This document shows positions 17,803 to 27,205 of a stretch of 64,000 nt of DNA, piece after piece (position 1 is the stretch's first letter; every line of letters starts with the position of its first letter). Below the pieces are notes generated by a model. The model saw only the letters and a list, made by a program, of their open reading frames with translations. It did no database searches and had not been told where the DNA came from. The position numbers and the translations under genes are program-made. The DNA comes from Novacetimonas hansenii JCM 7643 (GTDB lineage: Bacteria; Pseudomonadota; Alphaproteobacteria; Acetobacterales; Acetobacteraceae), in contig NZ_BANE01000061.1 of assembly GCF_000964405.1 (NCBI RefSeq), forward strand, positions 1 to 64,000, read 5' to 3'.

Positions 17803-19832
17803 CGGGTGACGGTCGGGCTATCGGTTATTTCCGGCGTCGCGCGCACGGTGCGCTGCGGCGTAGCGCCTTTCTTGCCTGCGTGGCGGCCGGGGTATGGATG
17901 TCCTGCCCGGTTCTTTCCCTTCATGCCGAAGGTCCTGCCATCCCCCCTGCCCCCGCATGGCCTACGGAGCGACAGGCCGGGACAGGCAATGCCGATGACA
18001 GCCCGGTCGCTGCCCGCCTGACGGTTTATCTGCGGCTGCTGTCGCCTGCGGGCGGCACGGCGGATGAATATGCCAATTTCCTGACCGAAAGCACCACATG
18101 GCCCAGACGTGGTGTCATGGTTGCGCGTTTTGAGCGTGCCCTGTCACAGGAAGGCGATCCTGCCGTACTCGCGCGGTTGTGTGCGCGTTGGCAACTTGGC
18201 ACCGCACAGGCCCTTGCCCGATGTGCCACAGGGGCGGCACTTCCCCCATCGCGGATCACGCAATGGGCGCGTGCGGCATGGATCGCGGGAAATGACCAAC
18301 CCGCCGATGCGCGCCTGATGCAGCAGCAGTTTGGTTCCAGCTTCACCGCGCAGGATAACTGGCGGCGTTTCGATCGGCAGGAGCGTACAGGCCGCCTTGG
18401 CGCCGCGGACGCGCAGGTGTCATTCCTTGATCCGCAGCAGCAGGCGCTTGCGCGTGCGCGGCTTGCCTTTCATCATAACGATATGGGCGCTGAAAGCCTG
18501 CTTGCACTGGTGCCACCTGACCAGCGCGATGACGCCATACTGGTGCTGGAGCAGTTGCGCTGGCTTGATCATGCGCAGCGCCTTGATGATGCCCTGGCGT
18601 TATGGAAGCGTTCGGGGTTCACCATAGAACAGCAGCAGGACAAGGCGGGGGCCGCGATATTCTGGCATGCTCGCGATGCGCTGGCGCGTGATCTGTTGGC
18701 GCAAGGGCGTAATCGTGACGCCCTGCTGGTTGCCGATGACCGTTCTGCCCTGCCGGAGGTCAGTTTTTACGATACGCGTTTCCTGAGCGGCTGGATCATG
18801 TTGCAACGGCTGCACCAGCCTGCAAAGGCGCTGGCGGCGTTTGCCCCCCTGACCACGGCAACTTCGCTGATTACCCGTAGCCGCGGATTATACTGGAGTG
18901 GGCGCGCGCAGGCCGCACGTGGCAACCGCGCGGCGTCCCGTGTTGCGTGGGATGAGGCCGCACAGCTTGCCAATACTTTTTATGGCCAGATGTCGATCAC
19001 CTGCCTGCAGGATAATGCGGTCAATGGACTGTTGGCCCCAAGTCAGGCCGGGCAGTCCGTGCGTGAATATCTGGTGCGCCTGCATCCGCCCGAACCCACG
19101 GTCGAAGAGTCCGTGCGTTTCGAGACATCGGACCTTGCGCGTGCGGCCCAGATCCTGGCGTCGTGGAATGATTTTCATCATGCCCGTGATTTCGTCATCA
19201 AGCTGGATGAAGAAGCGACCCACCCGGTGGAGCATGTGATGGCTGCCCGGTTGGCAACCCGCCTTGCGATGCCTGATGTCGCGGTGCTGATTGCACGCCG
19301 CGCAGGTCGTGACGGGCTGGCATTGGTGGAGGATGGCTGGCCGCGCCCCTATGTTCCGGCAGAACATGATCTGCCGCAGGGGCTGGAACTTGCAGTCATG
19401 CGGCAGGAAAGCAATTTTGATCCCACCATCGTCAGTGGGGCGCATGCAGTTGGCCTGATGCAGTTGCGTCCTGCCACGGGCGAGGAGCTGGCGCGGCGTA
19501 CGCACCAGTCATTTGGCACGATAACGGCAGCCACGCTGACGAACCCGCAGGTCAACATGACGCTGGGGGCTGCTTACCTGCAGCAGTTGATGGAGCGCTT
19601 TGGTGGGAGTGTACCCTACTTGCTTGCCGCCTATAACAGCGGTCCGCATCGTGTTGATACATGGCTTGCCTCCCTTGGGGACCCTGCACGTGACCATGCA
19701 TCGGGCGAGGTTGTACTCGACTGGATTGAAAGTATCCCGTTCGAGGAAACGCGCAATTATGTGGAACGTGTGATGGAAAATATGGCGGTTTATCAGGCTC
19801 GGGCGATAACAGGACAGGAGGTCGCACGGTAA
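17784..19832 (+). CDS. Soluble lytic murein transglycosylase (Slt family)
   Basis: A 682-aa periplasmic peptidoglycan-cleaving transglycosylase. The N-terminus has an Arg-rich segment and a hydrophobic export signal (about residues 25-48). A long alpha-superhelical region follows, as in Slt70, then the C-terminal SLT domain with catalytic Glu542 in VMRQESNFDP, then GLMQLRP and AAYNSGPHRV. The start is GTG 17784 with GGAGG 6 nt upstream, inside the end of terC. Its TAA shares one base with the pgpA ATG (TAATG), so both are probably co-translated. Confidence 0.93.
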   Translation: MDPSFVTGDGRAIGYFRRRAHGALRRSAFLACVAAGVWMSCPVLSLHAEGPAIPPAPAWPTERQAGTGNADDSPVAARLTVYLRLLSPAGGTADEYANFLTESTTWPRRGVMVARFERALSQEGDPAVLARLCARWQLGTAQALARCATGAALPPSRITQWARAAWIAGNDQPADARLMQQQFGSSFTAQDNWRRFDRQERTGRLGAADAQVSFLDPQQQALARARLAFHHNDMGAESLLALVPPDQRDDAILVLEQLRWLDHAQRLDDALALWKRSGFTIEQQQDKAGAAIFWHARDALARDLLAQGRNRDALLVADDRSALPEVSFYDTRFLSGWIMLQRLHQPAKALAAFAPLTTATSLITRSRGLYWSGRAQAARGNRAASRVAWDEAAQLANTFYGQMSITCLQDNAVNGLLAPSQAGQSVREYLVRLHPPEPTVEESVRFETSDLARAAQILASWNDFHHARDFVIKLDEEATHPVEHVMAARLATRLAMPDVAVLIARRAGRDGLALVEDGWPRPYVPAEHDLPQGLELAVMRQESNFDPTIVSGAHAVGLMQLRPATGEELARRTHQSFGTITAATLTNPQVNMTLGAAYLQQLMERFGGSVPYLLAAYNSGPHRVDTWLASLGDPARDHASGEVVLDWIESIPFEETRNYVERVMENMAVYQARAITGQEVAR

Positions 19833-20293
19833 TGCGTTTCCTCGCACGGATGATTGCCTGTTTTGGTGGCTGTGGTTTTTTCCCCAGGGCACCGGGGACG
19901 GTTGGGTCTCTGGCGGCGTTACTGGTGGGGATACCGCTATTACAGCACGTGGCGTGGATGGGCATGGCCATCATGGTATGCTGTGTCATCGGGTATTGGG
20001 CCACGGCCATGGTGTCCAATGGGGAAGACCATGGTTGGATCGTCATTGATGAAGTCGCAGGCATGTGGCTGTCGATGTGGCCGCTTGCCCCACTTTCCCC
20101 CTTTGCCCTGCGTGGCGCCGATTGCCTGTGGCTGGCGCTGGCGTTCGCACTGTTCCGGCTGTTTGACATCACGAAGCCGGGGCCGGTTGGCTGGTTTGAC
20201 AGGCGTCATGATGCGGTGGGCATCATGGGCGATGATATCGTGGCGGGTATGGGGGCGGGCCTGATTGTCATGGCCCTGCATGCCATTGCCTGA
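19832..20293 (+). CDS. pgpA: Phosphatidylglycerophosphatase A
   Basis: A 153-aa inner-membrane phosphatase that turns PG-phosphate into phosphatidylglycerol, the substrate of cardiolipin synthase (also in this window). Motifs: GCGFFPRAPGTVGSL, WIVIDEVAGMW and FDITKPGPVGWFD with GIMGDDIVAG, all typical of PgpA. It overlaps the transglycosylase stop by one base and is followed 37 nt later by pncC. Confidence 0.95.
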   Translation: MRFLARMIACFGGCGFFPRAPGTVGSLAALLVGIPLLQHVAWMGMAIMVCCVIGYWATAMVSNGEDHGWIVIDEVAGMWLSMWPLAPLSPFALRGADCLWLALAFALFRLFDITKPGPVGWFDRRHDAVGIMGDDIVAGMGAGLIVMALHAIA

Positions 20294-20330
20294 TCCCAGC
20301 GTTGGGGTAAGTAGAAACAGGAGAGTGGAT

Positions 20331-20837
20331 ATGGAACCGTCATTGCCCACCCCGATGATGCAGGGGGCGCTGCTGCTGTTCGAAGAACTGGCCCGGCAGG
20401 GACGTCGTATTGTCACGGCTGAAAGCTGCACCGGCGGCCTGTTGGCCGGGTCCCTGACGCAGCCAGCAGGGGCATCCGAATTCGTGGCGGGTGGGTTTGT
20501 CACCTATTCCAACGCCATGAAGATGCGATTGCTGGACGTGCCTTCTATCCTGCTTGACCTGCGTGGCGCAGTCAGTAGCGAGGTTGCCGCAGCCATGGCT
20601 GATGGGGCCGTGGCGGTCGCCCCTGATGCGGATGTCGCGATATCTGTAACAGGGATTGCAGGCCCCGGTGGGGGAAGTGCTGAAAAGCCGGTTGGTCTGG
20701 TCTGGTTCGCGGTTGCGATAAAGCAGCGGCAGACCCGGACGGTTTCGGTCGTATTTTCCGGGAACCGGGATTCAATCCGACAGCAGGCAGTTATTTATGC
20801 CCAGACACTGGTGCTTGAGGCGTTACATACTGGTTAA
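20331..20837 (+). CDS. pncC: Nicotinamide-nucleotide amidohydrolase (CinA C-terminal family)
   Basis: A 168-aa stand-alone CinA C-terminal domain that deamidates NMN to NaMN in pyridine nucleotide recycling. Signatures: TAESCTGGLLAG (catalytic Ser), GGFVTYSNAMK and SVTGIAGPGGGS with KPVGLVWFA. AGGAG lies 7 nt before the ATG at 20331; a longer frame from 20265 lies inside pgpA and is rejected. It is the last gene of terC-slt-pgpA-pncC; the strong hairpin at 21014 lies downstream. Confidence 0.93.
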   Translation: MEPSLPTPMMQGALLLFEELARQGRRIVTAESCTGGLLAGSLTQPAGASEFVAGGFVTYSNAMKMRLLDVPSILLDLRGAVSSEVAAAMADGAVAVAPDADVAISVTGIAGPGGGSAEKPVGLVWFAVAIKQRQTRTVSVVFSGNRDSIRQQAVIYAQTLVLEALHTG

Positions 20838-21079
20838 GTAGGATGTTTTCTATGGAATGAGATGGAATTTCAAAAAATAACAAAGCCAAAATATGTCATT
20901 CATTCGAAATAAATCGTATAAAAATTTGTTCTGTATAATTTATAAAAAATAACTTTATTTCTATTATTTGGTAATTATCCGAGTGTATATTTCATATACA
21001 TCTGATATATGTTGCGATCAGGTGCCATGACCTGATCGCGTGCAGAAAAAGTCAAATTTCTGTCTGGTAACATCCTGTT
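20838..21079. other. AT-rich convergent intergenic region with two perfect palindromes
   Basis: A gap of 242 nt between pncC (plus) and a small secreted-protein gene (minus). Positions 20860-21000 are extremely AT-rich. TGTATAT-TTC-ATATACA (20984-21000) is a perfect 7-bp inverted repeat. GCGATCAGGT and ACCTGATCGC (21014-21039) form a perfect 10-bp stem with loop GCCATG. No ORF is credible. The second hairpin probably ends transcripts from both sides. Confidence 0.6.
21014..21039. terminator. 10-bp perfect hairpin between convergent genes
   Basis: Stem GCGATCAGGT/ACCTGATCGC with a 6-nt loop, extendable by one G-U pair. It lacks a downstream U-tract in both directions. It is placed 177 nt after pncC and 41 nt after the minus-strand gene, fitting a bidirectional transcript 3'-end structure. 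Confidence 0.55.
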
Positions 21080-21397
21080 TTAATACATTGCGACAGTATC
21101 GCTGGTTTCAGGTACGCGGATGGGCGGCGAAGTCATTCCCGTTCCTGCGGCCTGGACAGGCTGAACCTTGCCGTTCGTTACGGCCTGCGGCGGGGCTGCT
21201 GCTGGTGTTGTCATGCTGGCCCGGGCTTTTTTCAGGCTTATGGCGTTGAGGTCCGCTGTTTCAGCGTTGCTGCCGGGGGCGGGGTGCTGGCTGGTTGATG
21301 CGTGATGATGTGCATGCCCCCCAGCCGGAGACGCATGTGCCGTCCCTGCCCCCGCCATTACAGACAGCAGGAAAATCAGGAAAGAAGAATATTTCAT
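21080..21397 (-). CDS. Small secreted protein, unknown function
   Basis: A 105-aa protein starting at the ATG at 21397, which exposes a signal peptide (MKYSSFLIFLLSVMAGAGTA, cleavage near AHA-SP). The mature part starts with a His-rich patch (GGHAHHHASTSQH), then Ala/Pro/Thr-rich low-complexity sequence ending in VPETSDTVAMY. A longer frame from 21610 runs through ratA and is rejected. No family is recognised. The His patch hints at metal binding, as in the protein at 9230. Confidence 0.55.
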   Translation of the reverse strand: MKYSSFLIFLLSVMAGAGTAHASPAGGHAHHHASTSQHPAPGSNAETADLNAISLKKARASMTTPAAAPPQAVTNGKVQPVQAAGTGMTSPPIRVPETSDTVAMY

Positions 21398-21431
21398 TAG
21401 ACCATTTTCCGGGAAATAGGCATGCCCGCTT

Positions 21432-21920
21432 TTATGCGTTTCCCATCTTGGCGGGCATGGTCGAGGGATTGGCGGGCGGTATAATCGTGGGTGGACCATA
21501 AATATCGCGGGCCCGCCGGATAAAGGCCGAAACCATAAGGCGAACGGCCTCGTTGAACACAACGCCAATTGCCGCCTGCAACAGGCGGGAACGGAATTCG
21601 AAATCAACAAAGAAATCGATCAGGCATCCCCGTTCATCAGGGGTAAAGGTCCAGACGTTGTTAAGGTATCGAAACGGACCTTTTTCATAGGTAACGCGGA
21701 TGGTCCGTGGTTGATCCAGGGTAACGCGGCTGGTGAAGGTTTCGCGAAACGGGCCAAAACCGATCGACAGGTCCGCCACCAGCAGGGTGGCGGTGCGGCT
21801 CCTGACGCTGGCATTGACGCACCAGGGCAGGAACTGCGGATACTTTCCGACATCGGCCACCAGATCAAAAAGCTGATCTGGAGAATAGGCGATCAACCGA
21901 CGTTCGGCATGGGTGGGCAT
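21432..21920 (-). CDS. ratA: RatA/COQ10-like START-domain protein
   Basis: A 162-aa member of the polyketide cyclase/START family (COQ10, RatA). Features: AYSPDQLFDLVADVGKYPQFLPW near the N-terminus and FFVDFEFRSRLLQ in the C-terminal half. Bacterial homologues are described either as ubiquinone-binding COQ10 proteins or as the RatA ribosome-association toxin; in Alphaproteobacteria next to lipA the COQ10-like role is more likely. The ATG at 21920 overlaps the lipA TGA by one base (TGATG); a GTG one codon upstream is also possible. Confidence 0.85.
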   Translation of the reverse strand: MPTHAERRLIAYSPDQLFDLVADVGKYPQFLPWCVNASVRSRTATLLVADLSIGFGPFRETFTSRVTLDQPRTIRVTYEKGPFRYLNNVWTFTPDERGCLIDFFVDFEFRSRLLQAAIGVVFNEAVRLMVSAFIRRARDIYGPPTIIPPANPSTMPAKMGNA

Positions 21921-22912
21921 CACTTCGTCTCCATCGCGCCATTCTGGGCTTCCAGACGCTTTTGTCGTGCGGCGCGCAATTCCGCAAAATCAGAGTCTGC
22001 ATGATACGATGACCGTGTCAGTGGCGAGGAACTTACCTGAAGGAACCCCTTGACCCGGGCCATGGCGGCATAGTCGGCGAACTCATCCGGCGTGACAAAT
22101 CGCGCCACCGCAGCATGCTTGACCGTAGGTTGGAGATATTGCCCCAAGGTGATGAAATCAACGTCTGCTATACGCAGGTCATCCATGACCTGAAGTATTT
22201 CCGGCTTGTCTTCCCCCAGCCCAAGCATCAGACCTGACTTTGTGAAGATCGACGGATCAAGGCGCTTGACGTCGTCAAGCAGCCGCATCGACTGGTAATA
22301 ACGTGCGCCAGGCCGGATGGACGGATACAGACGTGGCACGGTTTCAAGATTGTGGTTGAAAACATCAGGCCGCGCCCTGACCACAACCTCCAGCGATCCG
22401 GGTTTACGCAGGAAATCCGGGGTCAGGATTTCGATGGTGGTGGTGGGGGCCGCCTGCCGGATCGCGGTGATGACACGGGCGAAATGCTGCGCCCCCCCAT
22501 CCGGCAGGTCATCGCGGTCAACGGACGTAATGACCACATGGCGCAGGCCCAGCTTTGCTACGGCTTCGGCCACACGTTGCGGTTCATCGGCATCCAGCGC
22601 GTTTGGCAACCCGGTGGTGACATTGCAAAATGCACAGGCGCGGGTACAGATCTCGCCCATGATCATCATGGTTGCATGACGCTGCGACCAGCATTCACCG
22701 ATATTGGGGCAGGCTGCCTCTTCGCACACCGTGACCAGATTCTGGTCACGCATCAACTTGCGGGTTTCGTGATAGACGGGGTTATTGGGCGCACGCACCC
22801 GGATCCAGTCCGGTTTTCTGGCAATGGGATTGTCAGGCCGGTGCGCTTTTTCCGGGTGCCGCGCTGCGGGGGAACCCTCCTTGCGATGATCGATCAGGAC
22901 ACGTACGGACAT
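21920..22912 (-). CDS. lipA: Lipoyl synthase
   Basis: A 330-aa radical SAM enzyme that inserts two sulfurs into protein-bound octanoyl groups, making the lipoyl arm used by the adjacent PDH complex. Both Fe-S sites are present: C-x4-C-x5-C at about residues 63, 68 and 74 (auxiliary cluster) and C-x3-C-x2-C at 89, 93 and 96 (radical SAM cluster). The start at 22912 ([13 protein letters not shown]) matches family length; a longer frame from 22975 lacks support. It follows lpd by 169 nt, and ratA overlaps its stop. Confidence 0.97.
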   Translation of the reverse strand: MSVRVLIDHRKEGSPAARHPEKAHRPDNPIARKPDWIRVRAPNNPVYHETRKLMRDQNLVTVCEEAACPNIGECWSQRHATMMIMGEICTRACAFCNVTTGLPNALDADEPQRVAEAVAKLGLRHVVITSVDRDDLPDGGAQHFARVITAIRQAAPTTTIEILTPDFLRKPGSLEVVVRARPDVFNHNLETVPRLYPSIRPGARYYQSMRLLDDVKRLDPSIFTKSGLMLGLGEDKPEILQVMDDLRIADVDFITLGQYLQPTVKHAAVARFVTPDEFADYAAMARVKGFLQVSSSPLTRSSYHADSDFAELRAARQKRLEAQNGAMETK

Positions 22913-23081
22913 AGCGGTAAAACCCCGAAAAACAGGCAGATATCCACAAGTGGAACGCACCGTTCCATGCGTCAAGCATTCTTGCGTCCCGGAACCTGGC
23001 GGGCAATCACAAGGTCGGGAAAAGCGGAAAGTGTAACATACCTCCCCCGTTCATGGCGCATGAAAGCGGTCTTTGCAGCCT

Positions 23082-24494
23082 TCAGAAATGCAGCGCCCCA
23101 TCATAGGCGGCAAGCACGGCTTCGTGCATGGCTTCGGAAATTGTGGGATGCGGGAAGACCGTTTCCTTCAGTTCGCCATCCGTCAGTTCCGACGTCCGGG
23201 CAATGACGTAACCCTGGATCATCTCCGTCACTTCGGCCCCGATCATGTGCGCACCCAGAAGTTCGCCGGTCTGTGCGTCAAAAATGGTCTTGACCAGTCC
23301 CTCGGGTTCTCCCATCGCGATGGCCTTGCCATTTCCCACAAAGGGAAAGCGCCCTACCCTGATCTTATAGCCAGCATCCTTTGCCCGCGCCTCGGTCATC
23401 CCGACGGAAGCGACCTGTGGACGGCAGTACGTGCATCCGGGGATGTTGAGCGGGTCCATCGGATGGACGTCCCGCCCCGCAATCATTTCCGCGCACATGA
23501 CCCCCTCATGGCTTGCCTTGTGCGCCAGCCACGGTGGCCCGGCGATATCCCCGATGGCATAGATCCCCTTTTCCGCCGTGCGGCAGTAGGGATCGACCTT
23601 GATATGGGTGCGGTCAACTTCGATTGCCGTGCCTTCCAGCCCGATATTCTCCACATTGCCGACAATCCCGACCGCCGAAATCACGCGATCGACGGTCATG
23701 TCGTGCGTTTTGCCGCCAGCCTCGATCTTCAGGGTCACGGTTTCGGCCCCTTTGGAAACGGACACGATCTTCGCGCCCGTCAGGATCTGCATTCCCTGCT
23801 TTTCGAACGCCTTGCGGGCCAGACCGCTTATCTCCTCGTCTTCCACCGGCAAGATACGTCCGGCAACCTCCACGATGGTCACTTCGGACCCCATGTTGCG
23901 ATAGAACGACGCGAATTCTATTCCAATCGCCCCGGACCCGATCACCACCAGACGTTTTGGCAACGTTGTCGGCACCATGGCCTCGCGATAGGACCAGATC
24001 AGTTTCTGGTCCGGCTCCAGCCCTGGCAGAACACGTGCCCGTGCGCCCGTGGCGATAATCACATGCGGGGCGGCAAGGGAGATCGCCTCCCCTCCCTTGG
24101 CCGGTGTTACTGACACACGGCGCTTATCACCCTCCCTGCCGTCGAGGCGGCCAAAGCCGTTGATGACTGTCACCTTGTTCTTTTTCAGCAGGTGTCCGAC
24201 ACCTGCCGACAACTGCGCCGAAACCGCACGGGAACGTTTGACCACCTTTTCAAGGTCAAAACGTACATTGTCTGCCGCGAACCCGAATTCCCCAAGGTTA
24301 TGCAGCAGATGGTTGATTTCCGATGCCCGTAGCAGCGCCTTGGTCGGGATGCAGCCCCAGTTGAGGCAGATACCACCCAGATGCGCGGCCTCCACCACCG
24401 CGACCTTGAGGCCAAGTTGCCCCGCGCGGATTGCACTGACATATCCGCCGGGACCACCACCGATGATGATGATGTCAAATTGGGAAGTGCTCAT
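23082..24494 (-). CDS. lpdA: Dihydrolipoyl dehydrogenase (E3)
   Basis: A 470-aa flavoprotein that reoxidises dihydrolipoamide and makes NADH. FAD motif IIIGGGPGGYVSAIRAGQLG is at the N-terminus; redox disulfide Cys43/Cys48 is in GGICLNWGCIPTKA; NAD-binding VIGSGAIGIEFAS is in the middle; the C-terminal interface motif HPTISEAMHEA carries the catalytic His. GAGG lies upstream of the ATG. It is 10 nt after pdhC, so this E3 is dedicated to the PDH operon. Confidence 0.97.
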   Translation of the reverse strand: MSTSQFDIIIIGGGPGGYVSAIRAGQLGLKVAVVEAAHLGGICLNWGCIPTKALLRASEINHLLHNLGEFGFAADNVRFDLEKVVKRSRAVSAQLSAGVGHLLKKNKVTVINGFGRLDGREGDKRRVSVTPAKGGEAISLAAPHVIIATGARARVLPGLEPDQKLIWSYREAMVPTTLPKRLVVIGSGAIGIEFASFYRNMGSEVTIVEVAGRILPVEDEEISGLARKAFEKQGMQILTGAKIVSVSKGAETVTLKIEAGGKTHDMTVDRVISAVGIVGNVENIGLEGTAIEVDRTHIKVDPYCRTAEKGIYAIGDIAGPPWLAHKASHEGVMCAEMIAGRDVHPMDPLNIPGCTYCRPQVASVGMTEARAKDAGYKIRVGRFPFVGNGKAIAMGEPEGLVKTIFDAQTGELLGAHMIGAEVTEMIQGYVIARTSELTDGELKETVFPHPTISEAMHEAVLAAYDGALHF

Positions 24495-24504
24495 GCCAGC
24501 GTCC

Positions 24505-25815
24505 TCAGACCAAGAGACTTAGCGGATTTTCCACTACGGAACGGAAGACCGAAACCCATTGCGCAGCAAGCGCGCCATCGACGACGCGGTGATCGACCGA
24601 CAGGGTCACGGTCATGACGGTTGCGATGCTGATCCCCCCATCCTTCACCACAGGGCGCGCTTCTCCTGCCGCGATGGCAAGGATGGCGGCCTGTGGCGGG
24701 TTGATGATGGCGGAAAATGCCTTGACCCCCATCATTCCCATGTTGGAGATGGAGAATGTTCCCCCCTGGAATTCATGGGGTTTGAGCTTGCCCGCCCGCG
24801 CGCGCTTGATCAGGTCACGGGTTTCCGCGCTGATCTGGCCAAGGCTTTTGTGGTCGGCCTGCCGGACGATGGGCGTAATCAGGCCATCGGGGATGGAGAC
24901 CGCCATCGAGATGTCGATCGTGTCGTAATGGACCGTCATGTCGCCCGCAAAGGAGACATTCACGTCAGGCACCCGGCGCAGCGTGACGGCGGCGGCCTTG
25001 ATGAGCATGTCATTGACCGAGATCTTGTAAGCCCCCGGCCCATCCGCAGGGGATGCCGCGTTCAGTTGCGTGCGCAGCGCAAGCAGCGCGTCGAGTTCGA
25101 CATCAACCTCCACATAAAAATGCGGAATGGTCGATTTCGCTTCGCTCAGGCGGCGGGCAATGACCTTACGCATCGTCGAATTGGCGACGGTGTGGTGTGG
25201 GGTATCGCCTGCAATGGCCGCGATGTCCTGCACAGGTGCGGGGACGGTGGCCGTGGGTGGTGCGGCAGGGGACGCTGCGGGCTGTATGGTGGCCTGTTCA
25301 ACATCGCGACGGACGATGCGCCCGTTCGGGCCGCTTCCATTCAGTGCGGACAGGTCGATCCCTTTCTGGCTGGCGATACGCCGTGCAAGGGGGGATGCGA
25401 AAATACGCTGGCCCCTGGCCTGCCCCCTGGCCTGTCCTCTGGCCTCCTGGCCCGTGCCTTGCCCCGTGGCGGCGGGCATGGTCGTGGCAGGGATGGCGGC
25501 GGCAGCCGGGGCTGTGACTGGAGCAGGTGTCGGGGGTGTGGCAGGGGGGCTGGGCGCATCGGGCACGGCCTCCCCCTCGGTCACAAGGATGGCAATTGGT
25601 GTATTGACGCTGACTGCGTCGGTCCCTTCCTGCACGAGGATACGGCCAAGGATGCCCTCGTCCACCGCCTCGACCTCCATTGTGGCCTTGTCCGTTTCGA
25701 TCTCGGCAACGACGTCACCGGCGGAAACGGCCTCCCCTTCCTTTTTCAGCCAGCGCAGCAGCTTGCCTTCCGTCATGGTGGGAGACAGCGCCGGCATCAG
25801 GATATTCGTGGACAT
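24505..25815 (-). CDS. pdhC: Pyruvate dehydrogenase E2, dihydrolipoamide acetyltransferase
   Basis: A 436-aa E2 core subunit. An N-terminal lipoyl domain carries the modified Lys in [14 protein letters not shown] (about residues 40-53). An Ala/Pro linker follows, then an unusual short repeat EARGQARGQARGQR (about 125-140), a peripheral-subunit-binding domain (FASPLARRIASQKGIDLSAL) and the acetyltransferase domain with DHRVVDGALAAQW at the C-terminus. GAGGGAG lies 7 nt before the ATG. It is 12 nt after pdhB and 10 nt before lpd. Confidence 0.96.
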   Translation of the reverse strand: MSTNILMPALSPTMTEGKLLRWLKKEGEAVSAGDVVAEIETDKATMEVEAVDEGILGRILVQEGTDAVSVNTPIAILVTEGEAVPDAPSPPATPPTPAPVTAPAAAAIPATTMPAATGQGTGQEARGQARGQARGQRIFASPLARRIASQKGIDLSALNGSGPNGRIVRRDVEQATIQPAASPAAPPTATVPAPVQDIAAIAGDTPHHTVANSTMRKVIARRLSEAKSTIPHFYVEVDVELDALLALRTQLNAASPADGPGAYKISVNDMLIKAAAVTLRRVPDVNVSFAGDMTVHYDTIDISMAVSIPDGLITPIVRQADHKSLGQISAETRDLIKRARAGKLKPHEFQGGTFSISNMGMMGVKAFSAIINPPQAAILAIAAGEARPVVKDGGISIATVMTVTLSVDHRVVDGALAAQWVSVFRSVVENPLSLLV

Positions 25816-25827
25816 CGCGTTGCTCCC

Positions 25828-27201
25828 TCAGACGATCTGCCGAACGGCGTTGAGTATCCATTCGACATTGGGCAATGCCAGTTTTTCAAGGTTGGCGGCG
25901 AATGGCATCGGCACGTCGGCACCTGCGACGCGTACCGGTGGGGCGTCGAGGTAATCGAACGCATGTTCAATCACCTGCATGGCGATTTCCGCCCCCATCC
26001 CGGCAAAGGGCCAGCCTTCTTCCACGCAGACAAGTCGGCTGGTCTTCTTGACGCTGTTCACGATCGTTTCGGTATCAAGGGGACGGATGGTACGCAGATT
26101 GATCACTTCCGCGCTGATGCCCTGATCCGCCAGTTGCGTCGCAGCCTCCAGCGCCACGCCGACCATGATGGAAAATGTCACGATGGTGACATCGCTGCCT
26201 TCACGTTCGACCTTGGCCTTGCCGATGGGCAGGATGAAATCCTCATCTACCGGGCATGGGAATTTCTGTCCGTAGAGGATTTCATTTTCAAGGAAGATAA
26301 CGGGATTGGGGTCGCGGATTGCCGCACGCAAAAGCCCCTTCGCGTCGGCGGCGGACCAGGGGGCCACGACCTTCAGGCCGGGGATGTGACCGTACCAGCT
26401 TGCATAACACTGTGAATGCTGCGCGCCCACGCGTGCCGCCGCACCGTTGGGCCCACGAAAGACGATGGGACAGGACATCTGCCCCCCGGACATATAGCGC
26501 GTTTTGGCGGCGGAATTGATGATTTGGTCAATGGCCTGCATGGCGAAATTCATGGTCATGAATTCCACGATCGGTTTCAGCCCCGTCAGCGCCGCGCCAA
26601 CCGCCATGCCGGTAAAGCCCTGTTCGGTAATCGGGGTGTCGATGACACGTTTCTCTCCGAACTCGTCCAAAAGCCCCTGCGATACCTTATAGGCGCCCTG
26701 ATACTGCGCGACTTCCTCGCCAATCAGGAAAACGTCGCCGTCACGGCGCAATTCTGCGGCCATCGCGTCACGCAGGGCTTCACGCACTGTGATCTCGCTG
26801 GTTTCGCCCCAGTCCTTTTCGGCGCCCATATGGGGGGCTGGTGGTATGGCAGGGGCGCTGGTCGTCCGGGGGGGCGCCATCGGTACAGACGCCGTCGCGG
26901 ATGCGGGGTTTGCGGATACGGGTTTTACAGGCGCCGCGTCGGCGGCGGAACTGTCTTCCCCCGGTGTAAGAAGGATGGCGATGGGGGTATTGACCGCGAT
27001 ATTTTCCGTTCCTTCGGGAACGAGAACCTGCCCGATGGTTCCCTCTTCCACCGCCTCGACTTCCATCGTGGCCTTGTCGGTTTCAATCTCGGCGATCACG
27101 TCGCCGGGGGCGACATCTTCCCCCGTGTTCTTCAGCCAGCGCGCCAGCTTCCCTTCTGTCATCGTGGGGGACAGGGCGGGCATCAATATCTGTATGGGCA
27201 T
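25828..27201 (-). CDS. pdhB: Pyruvate dehydrogenase E1 beta subunit with N-terminal lipoyl domain
   Basis: A 457-aa protein: residues 1-80 form a lipoyl domain with the [14 protein letters not shown] attachment site, then a Pro/Ala linker, then the transketolase-like E1 beta domain from about residue 135 ([26 protein letters not shown]-terminal [14 protein letters not shown]). This lipoyl-E1 beta architecture is known in Alphaproteobacteria. The lipoyl part is very close to that of pdhC, a likely duplication. The start at 27201 is 4 nt past the pdhA stop; the longer frame from 27312 overlaps pdhA and is rejected. Confidence 0.95.
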   Translation of the reverse strand: MPIQILMPALSPTMTEGKLARWLKNTGEDVAPGDVIAEIETDKATMEVEAVEEGTIGQVLVPEGTENIAVNTPIAILLTPGEDSSAADAAPVKPVSANPASATASVPMAPPRTTSAPAIPPAPHMGAEKDWGETSEITVREALRDAMAAELRRDGDVFLIGEEVAQYQGAYKVSQGLLDEFGEKRVIDTPITEQGFTGMAVGAALTGLKPIVEFMTMNFAMQAIDQIINSAAKTRYMSGGQMSCPIVFRGPNGAAARVGAQHSQCYASWYGHIPGLKVVAPWSAADAKGLLRAAIRDPNPVIFLENEILYGQKFPCPVDEDFILPIGKAKVEREGSDVTIVTFSIMVGVALEAATQLADQGISAEVINLRTIRPLDTETIVNSVKKTSRLVCVEEGWPFAGMGAEIAMQVIEHAFDYLDAPPVRVAGADVPMPFAANLEKLALPNVEWILNAVRQIV

Positions 27202-27205
27202 GTGT

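Noticed and set aside
21432-21920. RatA-RatB toxin-antitoxin pair
   Set aside because: No RatB-like partner gene follows; the gene lies with lipA, where COQ10-like proteins are usual in Alphaproteobacteria.
24559-26415. 618-codon open frame on plus, antisense to pdhB and pdhC
   Set aside because: It is the reverse of well-supported E1 beta and E2 genes in GC-rich DNA, with low-complexity His/Gly/Arg/Asp composition and no ribosome site. A shadow frame.
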